A stretch of 64,000 nt of DNA. Origin: Tricholoma matsutake. Its lineage: Eukaryota; Basidiomycota; Agaricomycetes; Agaricales; Tricholomataceae. The notes under the pieces are model-generated. The model made no database searches. It was given only the letters and a program-made list of their open reading frames with translations, and was not told the DNA's origin. Where the stretch lies: contig AP026546.1 in assembly GCA_026075535.2 (NCBI GenBank), forward strand, positions 8,184,001-8,248,000. Reading direction: 5' to 3'. Of this stretch, positions 33,555 through 44,753 are shown piece after piece (the first letter of the stretch is position 1; each line of letters begins with the position of its first letter). A program made the translations under genes and the position numbers.

Positions 33555-36500
33555 TCACGAATGAATTGTGTGTGTCTCTGTATGAGATGAATGAGATGCT
33601 TGAGAAGATAGTGCAGTTATGAGCTCCTCTACGTCATCAGCGCCGCCAAAGGTCAGACGTCGGTTTCGCTCATCCAAGGGCGGAGGAGAGGAGCGCGTAT
33701 CACTCTGCGAAAGTGCTTCATCAAAAAATGAGCTAAGGAGCGACATGTGAGCAGCATGGTGTCTTGGTGGCGCTGGAAAGTCTGAGAGCCCTGACATTCG
33801 AGATGCGGATGAGGAGGTCAAGAAACTGCTGCGAGTAGGGTCGGAGATTGGTGGGTGTAGACCAGAATTTACCCTTTCCTGGGTTGGGGATTCAGGAAGG
33901 AGGGCATTTGGTGGGTGGCGAAGCTGCTCATGGGCATAGGACATATCACCAGCCAGCGATGACCTCTGGTCGCTGGCCGTGGCTGGAGGAGTTGAGGTTG
34001 ACTCGACGATACCAACACGGTATACTTCTATGAAGGTGCGGAGTGAGTATAAACAAAATGAGCCCAAGGTACATAATAATGCTGACCGGTTTCGTCTTCG
34101 TCTTCCTCTGGATCCAGCTGTACCGAAGATCGTGAAACGTCCTCAGGAATATTAATCGAAGGGTGAAATGCGGCCAAGGAGGACGCATCTGGAGGCGATG
34201 CACCATTTTGGGACTCGGACGGTGAGACCTCCTCAAATACGAATTCAAGGCCAGAATCTGTAGGCCTACGGAAGAATGCGCTGTGCTGGGATACTGCCAT
34301 GCTTGCACGAGAGTAATGACTACTCACGCGGTCGCGTTCCACAGACAGATGATGAAACTCCTGACTTAGCTGACGAGCCAGGCTAGTGAGGCCACTTCCT
34401 GATCGATCGAGTTTGTCCTCCCACGCAACTGACGTCGATGCTATAGGTTCATCCGAAGGCTTCTTTTCGTTACTTCGAGAAGACCGATAGAACAAGTCAT
34501 GATAACTGTCGCTGTGGATGTCATCGGGGTTCCTAAAAGGCCGCAGAGAGGATGAACTTGGAGAAGTTGTTACAGGTGATTCGGCGACTGGGAGAAGATC
34601 ATGCACACTGGTGGACAGATTTTGCTGGTCTGGATGCGTCGAAAGCCGTAGTGCAGAGGATGCGACTGTGTGACTCGACGAAGGATCGGAGGGTTTCTGG
34701 GATTGTGCCAAGTAGGATGGGCGGGTAGCATCATACTGGACTGGCTGCCGATTGCTACGTTTCGTGGCGGCAATGGTCAGTCGTTGACTAATTTCCCATT
34801 GTGTAAGGACTATGTGATCCTCTGTCGTTCCCAGTCCGCTATGTTTACTTGGCTGTGGATGTACCGCCTCTCCCGCGGTATCATCTACGTTTTTGGAGTT
34901 CCCAGCAATGGGGTCGGGTATAAAAGGAGAGTACTGAATTTCATTTGGAAGGATTTCACGAACGACGCCGGGTGACCATTGTGCCCACATTTTCGCAGGG
35001 AGAGGGACATCACTATCCATTCGTGGTTGGGGCACGATCCTGCCATCATCGAAAAACGAATCACGAGATAATCGAGCGTACGGATGGAGAGCTTGAGGAG
35101 GGTTTCTATGACGAGAGGAAACGTCATTCGCCGAAGATTGACTAACCGTCAACGAGGGATGAGGCCCGGCATAGTCAGAACCCTGTTCCACAGGAGAATC
35201 GATAGAGGAACCATAGGTCCGGTAACTATACAAGCCTCCTTGCGCATAAGGATGCCGAGGCAATCTTATAGGATCCAGCACATCATCAGCGGAAGGTGTG
35301 GACACAGCAATGCCGACTATCACGTCGCTGGATGCCGAAGGCACAGGCGACGTGGACGTTGCTTTTGCACCCTTGTCGATAGGAATATACACTGGGTCGG
35401 CAAGCCGTATGACCTTCGTATCATCCCTCCTCAAGGCGCCCTCCAACCCACTTATCTCAACCGCACCCTCCAAATCCACGTCAACGCTCGTTATACCACA
35501 GGCCACAGACGCAGATTTGGCAACCTTCAGCGCAGACTTTCCCCATGAATCTGTCCGGGAGTGCGTACGGGAGTGCGACTTGGACGACTTAGATATCGTT
35601 TTGCATAAGGAGTTTGACTGCGAGTGAGAGGAGCGGCTGAATGTACCCTTGCTGCTGCTCCCATGACGGGATGAGGAAAAAGCATCCTGCGAGCGCGAAG
35701 GCATCACAACGGGCATCATAGACTGGCTCCCTAGACAGGCCCGAGTTGTGAGAAAATCGAGGCTGGTTGGAGGTGGTTCGTCTCTGTGCCGTCCTCTGTG
35801 AGTAAGAGACTTGGACCGTGCACGCGAAATGTTGCGGCTCAATTTGTTTTGGAAGGATTGCGTTGCTTGCACTTTCCATTCCCTACGCTGGTCGTCGAGT
35901 ATTTGTCTGTCCTCGAGAACACTATATGATCCATGATTAGCGAGATATTCTACAACCATTCGGGGGCTTACCGAGCTAAAGAAGGCACCAATGACATATC
36001 ATCCTGAGCAAAGCTCCTCGGTCGAGGTGGTCTTGGTATAGCGGAAGCACCTTGGACAGGACTAAGACTAGCTTGAACAGGTGGCATCCTATCCAGTGTC
36101 ATAGAGGAGGGACCAGCTTCAGGCATGGAAGCTTTCGGGAGATCAGCAAGTGACCTCGAATGTGCCAACACTCTTGAAGCCACGCCCTTGCCCTTGCCCG
36201 GTGGCTCAATTCCTCCATCAACCATGGGGCTTCCCGGTGGACTCACAATTCGCCCACTCCCAACAAACCCCAGCTCATCCTGCTGCTTGATCTTGAGGCG
36301 TGGACGGGGGAGAAACATAGCGTCACACCAAGTTTCAGCAGACAACCAACGGTCTTTGAAGCCGATTGTCTTTGGTGGAAGGCGTTTTGTCCGAGTGAGA
36401 GGCAAATTACTCGCGATCCGGAGATCAGGAGTAGAGGCTGAGTGTTTGAGCGTTTTAGTCCCAGTGACCCGTGGAGCAGAAGGACGTGCAGCATCAGCAC

Positions 36501-37551
36501 TAGTCGAAGCTTGCAGATGCAATGACGTGTCGGTAAATGTGAGACGGGGAAGATCAGATTGCGTGTGAACCTCGGGCTTTTCGCGCACTCGAGCATACGG
36601 GTGTGGAGAGAGGGATGTCGAAAACACATATCTAGTTCTAGCAGGTGGCGGTTGTGGGGGGTGCTCTGTTTGATCTGGTCCTGGCGTAGTGAGAAGTGTC
36701 TCATAATACGAATGGAAATAGTCCTCATCATCAATCATCTGAGGACGTTGGGGTTCTGGTGGCACCGTGTTGCTGGTTTGCGCAGGTTGGACGTCGTGAA
36801 TTAAGCTCGACCCACTTGAGGAGTTACGACTGTGCTTGGGGGGATTGGATACCACAGTATATCCAATTCCTAAGCCAGAGCCGGATCGTGGGGGACGAGA
36901 TAGCTTACGGGAGATACGCTCCAGGGGCGCTTTCCGCGCCTGCCCGCCAAAAGCAAAGAGGCTAGAGCGTTGCGTAGAGCTACCTTCCTTCGTATGATTT
37001 TGGGGCATCGGGGATTCACCGACCCCACCTGAGGCATCCAAGTTGATGTAGGACGTAGTTGGGTGTCGATGCGTGGATGAGACTGTCGAACGTCGCTGCT
37101 GGGGTGTAGTGTTAAACCGGCTATGATCCACGGTGCTTGGTGATGTCGTTCTGCCTGACACGACCGATTGGCTCCTGGGCCTTGTACCTTTCTTCTGGTC
37201 ACCATCGCCAGAAACACCATCGCTTTTCCAAGCTACACGGGTCACACTCTCCGATTCTCTACCGTGCTTCGTAGTGCGTTGGTTAAAAAGGCCGTTTGAC
37301 AACGCCGCTCCATCGTCTAGCACCTGTTCCCCCCAGCTGTCCCGTTCGCTCATTTTCCGCGGAACCTCGGGTGGGGGTTCGTAAGGACCGTTGTAGGGGA
37401 TGTACCACTCCTCATCTGTCCTTCCCTGCTTGTTTTTTCGCAGTCGAGCACTCGTAGAATTGGACTTGGATGATAGACCAAAACCAATACGAGAAAAACG
37501 GGAAAAAGGTGCCGGATGCTGGGTATTTGTAGGCATTACAGGGAGAAGCAA
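33555..37551 (-). CDS. Large Ser/Pro-rich low-complexity protein, unknown function
   Basis: Three minus-strand exons, 37551-35972, 35921-34087 and 34027-33555, joined by GTAAGC...TAG and GTCAGC...TAG introns of about 50-60 bp, give a continuous 1295-residue frame. The start could instead be the Met at 37536 (MPTNTQHPAPF). The protein is hydrophilic and largely disordered: rich in Ser, Pro, Arg and Thr, with basic Ser/Arg patches (KSHSRTHSRTDSWGKS), acidic tracts (LDPEEDEDE) and recurring HPYA motifs (SPHPYARV, RHPYAQGG, LHPYARLS). No membrane segment, signal peptide or known domain was seen. Similar proteins are often labelled proteophosphoglycan-like only because of composition, so I assign no function. 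No frame damage, and many phosphorylatable Ser/Thr-Pro sites. Confidence 0.8.
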
Positions 37552-37649
37552 CGAGGTCGAGTGCGGTCCAGGCAGTTGATCCAGCGATGCAGAAATAACG
37601 ATGGTTCACTGCAGTCCTTGCTTCATTTGTTTAAAGCCGAAGAAAAGGT

Positions 37650-37856
37650 ATGAGAAAAGAGCGAGGGTCCTTCAGGGTTCCGAAAGCTGTGCACACGCTA
37701 TTAAGGACTTACGACGAAGAGCCTGCCTTGCGCTCAGTGGACGCCCGAATCCAGCTGGCAAATGGTGGAAATGGACGACCGATAGGTTACGACTTGATGC
37801 CAGGACAGTTGAAAACAAGTGATGAACCCCTGGACAAATTTGAGTTCCCACGGTAA
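37650..37856 (+). CDS. Short ORF, doubtful
   Basis: A 68-residue frame (starts MRKERGSFRVPKAV, ends LDKFEFPR) lies divergent from the large Ser-rich gene, about 100 bp from its start. It has mixed, non-repetitive composition and could be the end of a small gene with an upstream exon. No domain or repeat supports it. Confidence 0.25.
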   Translation: MRKERGSFRVPKAVHTLLRTYDEEPALRSVDARIQLANGGNGRPIGYDLMPGQLKTSDEPLDKFEFPR

Positions 37857-38136
37857 TTTGTTGTGATCGAAACTGCCTCTTTTGGTTGCAGTGACGTTTC
37901 GCCCACGAGGCTCTCAGCTACATAATAAGAGCTTTATATTACTGTTGCTATTCACTGATTGTCTCTCAAAACGCGTTAAAATCTGATGAAAAGATGTTAC
38001 AACGGAGGCATACATCATGTCAAGTTTGAAGGGGTTGAAACACCGTTGAGGGAACTTTGGATAGATGATATTTTTGGTTTTAAACAAGACCACATCCGAT
38101 AATATGTATATCAGACGCAATCTGAAAAAGAACAAA

Positions 38137-38815
38137 CTACATACCCATCGGCCAAGTGTCACAACGACATGTGAATTCATGTCGCGTGGATTCGAACCTA
38201 ACTTCATGTGCGTAGGCACAGGCCGTCACGGTCCTCCTCCGTCCTTCATCATTACTTCCGTCTATCGTATCTAGAAAGTAGTCAGTCTCGTAACTATCTC
38301 GTGAATAACGGCCTTGGCGACAGATATCAGGAATTTCGAACCTGTATGAGATCTCGGGAGTGCGTATGAATTCGAAGCCAGTAGGCTGTACTTTGAGGAG
38401 AGTTTCTGACTCGGTGATAATGACGACCATTCACAGCAGGGTCAATCCCGCACCCTGACACACCTGACGGACAGCTGCAAGCCCCACTAGGAAGAATGTC
38501 GGGAGTTCATCATTTAAGGAAAAGTTCTTATGTACGCACTTATATAGTACCCGATCAATTCGGATTCCAAGACCAAGCAAGTGTAGGAGAGCTTTGGTCG
38601 ATGCGTTGATCAAGGACTTTGCAACATTAACATGGGGAGCTTCTCAGATGGTGACGGTACCATCGTACGCGCGACCTCCACGGACGATAGCTACGACAAA
38701 AATATTTCGGCAATGATGAGCTCCGAGAGTCGAAATAAAATTTCTTCCAGAAGTGCTTACGACCCTGAGTTGCATCAGATCCTAGGATTTCGTTCACCAA
38801 TTGATGATTGAACAA
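38137..38815 (-). pseudogene. Unknown protein fragment broken by TGA stops
   Basis: From 38815 a minus-strand frame starts MFNHQLVNEILGSDATQ. After a one-base shift the frame reads AHHCRNIFVVAIVRGGRAYDG, crosses a TGA at 38646-38644, continues LLHLLGLGIRIDRVLYKC, crosses a TGA at 38433-38431 and reads on (TPEISYRFEIPDICRQG) to 38137. Continuous composition across both stops suggests one former coding sequence. I do not recognise the family. A bare B-box-like GGTTCGAATCC on this strand near 38190 has no cloverleaf. Confidence 0.4.
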
Positions 38816-39181
38816 GAACGGAGAAGATCACATAAGTATTCAGGTTAACGATAGCCTGAATCATACTCTCGATGTCTACTCTTGATGTCTACTACCTATG
38901 TCCGCAAGCAATCTGGCATTCTGAGCATATCGAATTCCACAGATTTTATCCGCATTGCTAAAGAATTAAAGGGCGTGTGATCTCAGCACATCTAGAACTC
39001 CAAGCATTGCAGGAAGAAGAGAGGAGGAAGTTGAGAGTGGAAATCAATTTGAAGCGGGTTAACGTTGACGTTGAACAGCATTTTTCGTATACTGGACTTT
39101 AGGGAGCCTGAACAAAAGACTCGACGCCAGACTCCAGACTCCTAAACCTAAAGCGACGACATTCTTCACAGAAAAACGTAA
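38816..39181. other. Spacer before the MYND pseudogene
   Basis: No gene seen. Contains a short direct repeat TTGATGTCTACT (about 38873-38895) and a purine-rich stretch near 39010-39040. Confidence 0.4.
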
Positions 39182-40280
39182 ATGCCTTCTGTTCCAATCG
39201 GACAACTAGGAAAAACGTTATTCAGGCAGTGTCAGAAATGTCATAAAAGTGATGATAATCTGAAATCTTGCTCTCGTTGTCGTCGTTCCCATTACTGTGT
39301 ATGCATCTCTATCATCATCCACGGAACTCGCCGTATCTTTTTCTTAGCCTTCCCAATTGTTGATTATGGCACTGTCCTAGAGCGCTGAATGCCAGAAGGC
39401 AGACTGGCTGGAAAATATGTAACATCAATTACACCACTCGCAAGGAAATCAAACAAGTTGATCAGGCAGAGTGGAAGTTGAACGTTGAACGTTGAGCCTT
39501 CACTAGACGTCTAGTTGACTGAAGAAATGGGTTCAGGTAAGACCCTTGCACGTCCTTTTCTTCTACATTACTAATTATAACTCAAACTTCAGGTATTCAA
39601 CCCAGCACTTCAGACGGCAGTCATCAACGCTCTCCACCTGCAAAGCACACCCGAGCAGTGTCTTGCACAACTACTCGTTGTCGTCATCAAAACCGCCTTC
39701 ACCCCGTCGCAAGCATCCTCTACCCCTATTTCGCATAGTTTCGAACTTGTAGATGCCTTTGTTGACAGCATCGCGGAAGCCAGTCGAGTATACGGAGAGC
39801 AAAGTCAACGAGCTTCTCCGGACATTCGAAAGCTCTTCGCACTAACGGAGGCGTCGGGGTGGCCTTTTGTCCAGGATTTCGGTCTCATGCAAATCTCGCC
39901 ATTCGGAACTAAATGAATACGCCATGACCGCGAATGGCTGAGTAGTTTTTCAAGAAGATCATTACGATGGGAATTCGAAAGGTCATCTGAGTTTAGTAGA
40001 CGTCTTCTGTGATAACTTGAACCGCAAAATGTACATGGTATTTGTAAATGACTGGAACTCTAACTTAACCAGATGTTCAATTATGGGTTCGAGGCGGCAA
40101 AAGAGGAGTAGGCTCGCATGGCAAAACATACTCTGCTTCAAAAGCATTCACCAATACTTAGTCCAAAAAAGTTGTAATCCCCGAATGGCACTCCGCTGAC
40201 TGTGCACGTCTTCCGTCGTTGTTCTGATTTACAACATGATCATAAGGTTCATTACCACACGAATCCTAAATTCCCATCAG
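39182..40280 (+). pseudogene. MYND-type zinc-finger protein pseudogene
   Basis: ATG at 39182 begins MPSVPIGQLGKTLFRQCQKC and enters a MYND finger: CQKC, CSRC, HYC, then after an intron (GTATGC at 39299 to about 39383) AECQKADWLE. After the finger the frame shifts near 39410 and continues TTRKEIKQVDQAEWKLNVE. A triplicated TTGAACG unit (about 39477-39496) leads into a stop. Beyond a second intron the frame reads VFNPALQTAVINALHL to LMQISPFGTK and a TGA. Scattered frame remnants follow to about 40280 (YGFEAAKEE, HTLLQKHSPILSPKKL). MYND fingers bind proline-rich partners; fungal copies are numerous. Several stops and shifts make this one dead. Confidence 0.7.
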
Positions 40281-40545
40281 TTACACCTCGGGTTTAACCC
40301 TTCCTCTCGAATGCCAGGTTCCTCTGTTCTCGCTTTACAGTACTTGTTGCACCAACCGGACCAACCCACTGGTAGGTCTTAAGACTTGGGTAGATGAAGT
40401 TGTATCTCCGAGAAGGCCCTTCCTCTTATGTTTTCGACTGTCTTCACCATCGGGGTAGAATAACGTTTTGTTTATAGTGCCTCGAAAATAATATGGCTCT
40501 TCGAATTCTTTCACTTTCGGAGTGTTGCAATGATTCCAGATCTCG

Positions 40546-40612
40546 ACTCCTCGACTCGACACCAACGATAGAGTGGGAAGTACTTCGTCTGCGTAGCCTT
40601 ATTCCCGGTGGA
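40546..40612 (+). pseudogene. Stray copy of exon 1 of the TBC gene
   Basis: The sequence CACCAACGATAGAGTGGGA through CGTAGCCTTATTCCCGGTGGA matches exon 1 of the TBC-domain gene at 59931-59995 at about 60 of 66 positions. One base is missing in CTCCTCGACTCGAC, so the frame is broken. The match ends at GGTGGA. This is a duplicated fragment, not a gene. Confidence 0.85.
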
Positions 40613-40654
40613 ACATTGTCAAGGTAAGCACAAAGATTAGTTAAATGAATCCAT

Positions 40655-40807
40655 GAAAGAGCGGCGTCGAATACAAGGCCAATCGTGCAGCGAATTACGA
40701 AGAATGAACGTTGGCATAGCTCGTTGACAACAATAGTGTCGAGTACAAAGTCACCACAAAGATGCAGTCTTGGCTGAAGTACACGTAAAACTTAGTATCA
40801 GCAATAG
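40655..40807 (-). repeat. Inverted copy of the repeat at 30318-30450
   Basis: Read on the minus strand it matches the 5' flank of the gene at 30606. It is next to the stray TBC exon, so this locus has collected 5' ends of two genes in the window. A 14-bp palindrome GACGTCTAGACGTC abuts it at about 40808. Confidence 0.75.
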
Positions 40808-40821
40808 ACGTCTAGACGTCA

Positions 40822-41311
40822 ATAGACTTTGAAGACGTTCAAAGGCAACTTGCGGTTAACCTCGGCAAACCCCGGCTGCCGCTGCTATGCTCGCAGTATT
40901 GGACTTTAGTGAACCATCCTCACACTCCCTCTCGAAGCTGGAACGCGAGACAAATTTACTCGCAAAGTACTGAGAATCTGTTGTTCTATTAACTTAACCT
41001 ACAAACTCGTATTCTAACCAGGAGCGATGATCCGGATTTCCTACTCTCTCCGATTTTATTGGATCCAAGTGGCCCCAACTATTGACTAATAGTAATGGTT
41101 ATGAATCTATGACTATGATGGCATCATGTGGGATGTTCCATTTGAATATATATCCTCCCACGGAGGAGTAGTATCGCTTGCTTGTTCCACCACTCGGTTT
41201 TATACCAGGAGGCTCAACAGAGTACTAGTGTTGTACTAAGCAACATAAGGTATATATCGAACGATGTTCTTATCATTGAATATTTTTGACAGTGCATAGG
41301 CTGAGGACGCC
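40822..41311 (+). promoter_or_regulatory. Upstream region of the HET gene
   Basis: No gene seen. TATA-like ATATATATC sits at about 41146-41154 and TATATATC at about 41251. Either could serve the HET gene starting at 41312, but no start-site evidence exists. Confidence 0.35.
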
Positions 41312-42700
41312 ATGCCAACGATGTATCTTTTGAACACGAGTACGCTTAAGCTGGAACGCTTCCCAGGCGAGAGTCGGAAACCGAAGTATGCAATACTCTC
41401 CCACAGGTGGGGAAGCGATCATGATGAGGCATCGTTTCAGGATGTCAGTAATGGGAATCACTTGCACAAGCGAGGATGGAAGAAGATAGCGAGCGCATGT
41501 GACGTGGCGAGGGCGCAAGGTCACCAGTACCTATGGGCCGATACATGTTGCATAAACAAAGTTCCGGAGAACAACAAAGAACAAACGGATGCTATAAATT
41601 CGATGTATGATTGGTATGGAGCATCCGAAGTGTGCTACGCTTACCTCGAAGACGTCGTCGACGTGAACGACGAGGACTTGCTGAAGAAAAGCCAGTGGTT
41701 TGAGAGGGGATGGACTCTCCAGGAGATGCTCGCCCCCGAGGAGCTTATATTCTTCTCGCAGGATTGGAAGATCAGTGTGGATCGGTTCGATGTTCCTGAT
41801 GTTATGAACAGAGTCGCGGGGGTGCAAGGGGGACACTCCACGTTCTGGTTCGCCAGCAAAGACGACGGTTCGTATACCATCGAAGAAGTAATGTCGTGGG
41901 CGTCCAGGAGGAAGACCACCAAACCAGAAGACGCGGCTTACTCACTGATAGGATTGTTCAAACTTGGAAAGTCTTTAGACATCTCATATGGAGAAGGGGG
42001 CGCCAGAGCCTTCGTTAGATTGCAGGAGCAGCTTATGCAAGGATCCCATTCCGATGACATGACCATATTCGATTGGACGTCAGACGCGGATGAGAGTGTT
42101 CCACGTCGTAGCATGTTTGCGACATCTCCAAAAGCCTTTGGAGAGAACGACCGCTCGATATTTATGAGGATACGCTCTGACATTATTGAAAAGTGCAAGA
42201 CTCTCATGGGGGTCACAGACGACGAGGAGGGGGACGAGGTGGACGAGGAGGATGAGGGTTCCGTGGGTGCGGTCGACAGCGTCCTAGTCGCCGAGGACGG
42301 ATTGCACATGTCCGTATGGCTCTTGGAACTGAAGACGCCCTGTGAAATGGTGGGCAACGCCTCATACGAAGTTGACCTGGGTTCTGTGATAATGACCGAT
42401 GAATACGGAGTGAGGAAGACAGGAAACGTGAGGATTTTCGTGTCCGAGAGGAATGGAACCTACTACGAGGCGTTCAATCTCGTCCCTTCGTTCAGACGCC
42501 CGGGGAGATTAAGGTTTTATGTCGCGCTGATGGATTATCTGGAGAATGAAGACGACGAGATTCGCGGAATACTGCTTGTGTCTCGTGAAAACGAGCTGGA
42601 GAAACACCGAGTAGTTATGAACAGGAGAATAGGTGTAGCCCGTGGATCATCGAACGGTAGATTCTCAAACCCGGCGCTCACCAACATCGTCGTAGCGTAG
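41312..42700 (+). CDS. HET-domain protein (heterokaryon incompatibility type)
   Basis: A single-exon 462-residue frame. The HET domain occupies roughly residues 20-150, with YAILSHRWG (26-34), ASFQD (40-44), an ACDVARAQGHQYLWADTCCINK block (62-83), the EQTDAINSMYDWYGASEVCYAYLEDV block (90-115) and WFERGWTLQEMLAPEELIFF (129-148). This order is that of the HET-E/NLR-associated HET class. HET proteins trigger or signal programmed cell death on non-self recognition after hyphal fusion. Here there is no NACHT, WD40 or ankyrin part. The C-terminal half is an unassigned region with an acidic linker (about 303-315, DDEEGDEVDEEDEG) and beta-rich sequence. The frame is clean, in contrast to the decayed elements around it. 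Function as an allorecognition gene is inferred from the family. Confidence 0.92.
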   Translation: MPTMYLLNTSTLKLERFPGESRKPKYAILSHRWGSDHDEASFQDVSNGNHLHKRGWKKIASACDVARAQGHQYLWADTCCINKVPENNKEQTDAINSMYDWYGASEVCYAYLEDVVDVNDEDLLKKSQWFERGWTLQEMLAPEELIFFSQDWKISVDRFDVPDVMNRVAGVQGGHSTFWFASKDDGSYTIEEVMSWASRRKTTKPEDAAYSLIGLFKLGKSLDISYGEGGARAFVRLQEQLMQGSHSDDMTIFDWTSDADESVPRRSMFATSPKAFGENDRSIFMRIRSDIIEKCKTLMGVTDDEEGDEVDEEDEGSVGAVDSVLVAEDGLHMSVWLLELKTPCEMVGNASYEVDLGSVIMTDEYGVRKTGNVRIFVSERNGTYYEAFNLVPSFRRPGRLRFYVALMDYLENEDDEIRGILLVSRENELEKHRVVMNRRIGVARGSSNGRFSNPALTNIVVA

Positions 42701-43309
42701 ACAGACTTGGAGTCTTCCAAAGAAGTGGAACAGGGCAAGCACGGCAAGCACTGCAAGCACTTGCGCGGAAATCCAGAATTTCAGTCTCCTCAAATTTCTT
42801 GAAGATCCGTCTCTACTACCTCATAGTACTCCGGTAGCTATCACATAAACTGATGGTTGGCACCCGCCATGATCTGCTGGGTCATGAGAATTTCGACGGG
42901 TCTTAATGTAACCCTAATTTGGGCCTCAAAATGTCATCAGCTTTGCTCCCACCACTGTATTGACCTGCTATCGGATGGAGTGAAGCCCTAGCCACTGTCC
43001 TCGAACCCCACACTCTACTTGCCTAAATATGGGCGGGGAAGCATGATAGTATATCTTTCCCTTGATCCTGCATATCTCTATGCTTGCAACCACCGTTTCC
43101 GGATCTCATCGCAGGGACACCTCCGTGTCCTTCCTGAACAAACTATTTCTTGTCCTGAGCGACACCATTGGCGACGCTTCTCTGCCGGATGAGCAGCACC
43201 CAGGCATTGCCTGGAGTTTGCTTCCATTAAAAATGTTTCGGGCCTGTGAGAAGACTACCAACGGTGGCAAGGGCAAGTATGTCTCTGCCAGAAACGCTGA
43301 TCGTCAATA
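42701..43309 (+). other. HET 3' flank and a decayed coding fragment
   Basis: Positions 43062-43316 are open in one frame and include SFLNKLFLVLSD and a basic stretch (ACEKTTNGGKGKYVSARN) interrupted by the MITE at 43310. FLNKL followed by an IxWS-like stretch is faintly like a heat-shock-factor DNA-binding domain, but the match is too weak to name it. The rest shows nothing. Confidence 0.3.
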
Positions 43310-43923
43310 CAGTTGATATTTTCATAATGCATAACGTAATCATGCATAATTCTAATAATGCATGGCATTTGCATTGGAACCATGGTGGTACGCAGGGATA
43401 TGGGGTCCATAATGCATATTGGATAATGCATAACCCCAAAGGATGAATTATGCATTATGAAATTGAAAATCTGGCAGCATGGCACGTAAATTTCAGTATT
43501 GTGACTCCATTTCTTTGACTGATTAGGACTAATAGGAGATATTTGTACAACATTAGTGTGATTCAATCTCAATTTGGGGTGTCACATTGCTTTTAGTCAA
43601 ATTCTGTGCAGTTCTGGTCAGAAGCAATGTGCTGGGAGTTACCAACTCCATTTCCCACGATGTTGTACATATGCTTGGTATGCAGAATAAGTATGCAATG
43701 ATGTGTCAAGGCCAATTTTTTGGCATCTTATACTATAACAATTGCAGACCTTGAAATGATCAAGAAATGAACAGTAAGGGAGGCAATTTCCAAGCAATAT
43801 CGGTCACCATATTGGGAAATGTCATGCATGTCACAATATGTGACACTTTCTGTCATGCATAATTCTCATAATGCATTGCCGCATGGCTGGTCCCGATGCT
43901 ATGCATTATGAGAACATCAACTG
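43310..43923. mobile_element. 614-bp MITE with TA target duplication
   Basis: Terminal inverted repeats of about 24 bp: the left CAGTTGATATTTTCATAATG and the right, on the minus strand, CAGTTGATGTTCTCATAATG, both continuing into CATA. TA flanks both ends (43308-43309 and 43924-43925), as for Tc1/mariner-group elements. Subterminal TGCATAATTCT/ATAATGCAT palindromes occur near 43340-43375 and 43855-43880. No coding capacity. Confidence 0.8.
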
Positions 43924-43925
43924 TA

Positions 43926-44485
43926 CGTTGTTCGCGCTTGTTGAAACTTTGAAGAGGAAGAAGATGGGGGTCATGGCAGCACTAGTAAAACATGCCGAAA
44001 ACACCGAAAGGATGCCAGATCGCCAGGAAGATCTTGTGCAGGATGACCCCTGAACTGGCCCAGAGGATGGCGAAAGTGTTCTTCCTGTTCGACTTTGGAA
44101 GACTCCTTGTTCTTCGAATTGACCTTGCCAGCAGTCAACGGCGGAATCTTCACATGTCACACCGCTTCCTGACCCACACCTCTGTACCACCCTCTTCTCC
44201 TTCTCGAAACAATCCTCGTCCCATCCCATCCCAGCCCATGAGGAAGTCTTGGATATGCTCCACTTCAAGAATGTATGACGCTGCTGTGAACTGCAAGCTA
44301 AAACGGCGACCAGCGATTGTATGAGCAGATTGGAGCATGATACCAGGGAATGTAGGGAAAATATGGAAACTGAAAATCTCCTGCCCATGCCCATCGCACC
44401 AGCCATAATGCCTTAGTGATGGGCACAAATGGCTGATGTGCTTTGCATCACTAGATGCCACTACCATCGACACAGGAACAACAGA
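43926..44485 (+). pseudogene. Possible continuation of the gene fragment split by the MITE
   Basis: Joining 43309 to 43924 keeps an open frame for a short way. Near 44240-44410 a frame reads HEEVLDMLHFKNV and an acidic coiled-coil-like stretch (RLEHDTRECRENME) before a stop near 44409. With the fragment at 43062 this may be one decayed gene of unknown family. Copia-2 begins at 44491. Confidence 0.25.
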
Positions 44486-44490
44486 CTTTG

Positions 44491-44749
44491 TGTCAAGCAC
44501 ATGTGCATACCCATTACACTTATGTAACAGTTTCTATAATTCCATCTATCCGGTATCATACCACCTCAGTGTTTAACCACCACTGAGGTGTAAGTCCTGT
44601 TCTATCTTACTTCATTATAACCTTACTTATTCATAGTAGTCTACCTATTTGTTGCTAGGTACTTACTACCCAATATAGTGTTTAACCACCACTGAGGTTC
44701 TACCTATTTGTTACTAGCTTCTCGTTCCGGTACCCCTGCAACTGCAAGA
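44491..44749 (+). repeat. Copia-2 left LTR
   Basis: Starts TGTCAAGCACATGTGC and contains two copies of GTGTTTAACCACCACTGAGG (about 44569 and 44679). Ends CTGCAAGA before the putative primer-binding site. The left copy reads TG or CA at sites where the right LTR reads CG. Confidence 0.9.
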
Positions 44750-44753
44750 GGTT

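Noticed and set aside
33848..37384. Long plus-strand open frames such as 35084-35548 and 36125-36568
   Set aside because: They are opposite the Ser/Pro-rich minus-strand gene, whose three exons splice into one 1295-residue frame. The plus frames have no start context or domain.
38150..38260. B-box-like GGTTCGAATCC on the minus strand near 38190, as if a tRNA
   Set aside because: The bases around it do not form a T stem, and no A box or cloverleaf fits.
43062..43316. Heat-shock-factor DNA-binding domain
   Set aside because: Only FLNKL and a vague Trp-Ser match; the rest of the domain is missing, so no name was given.
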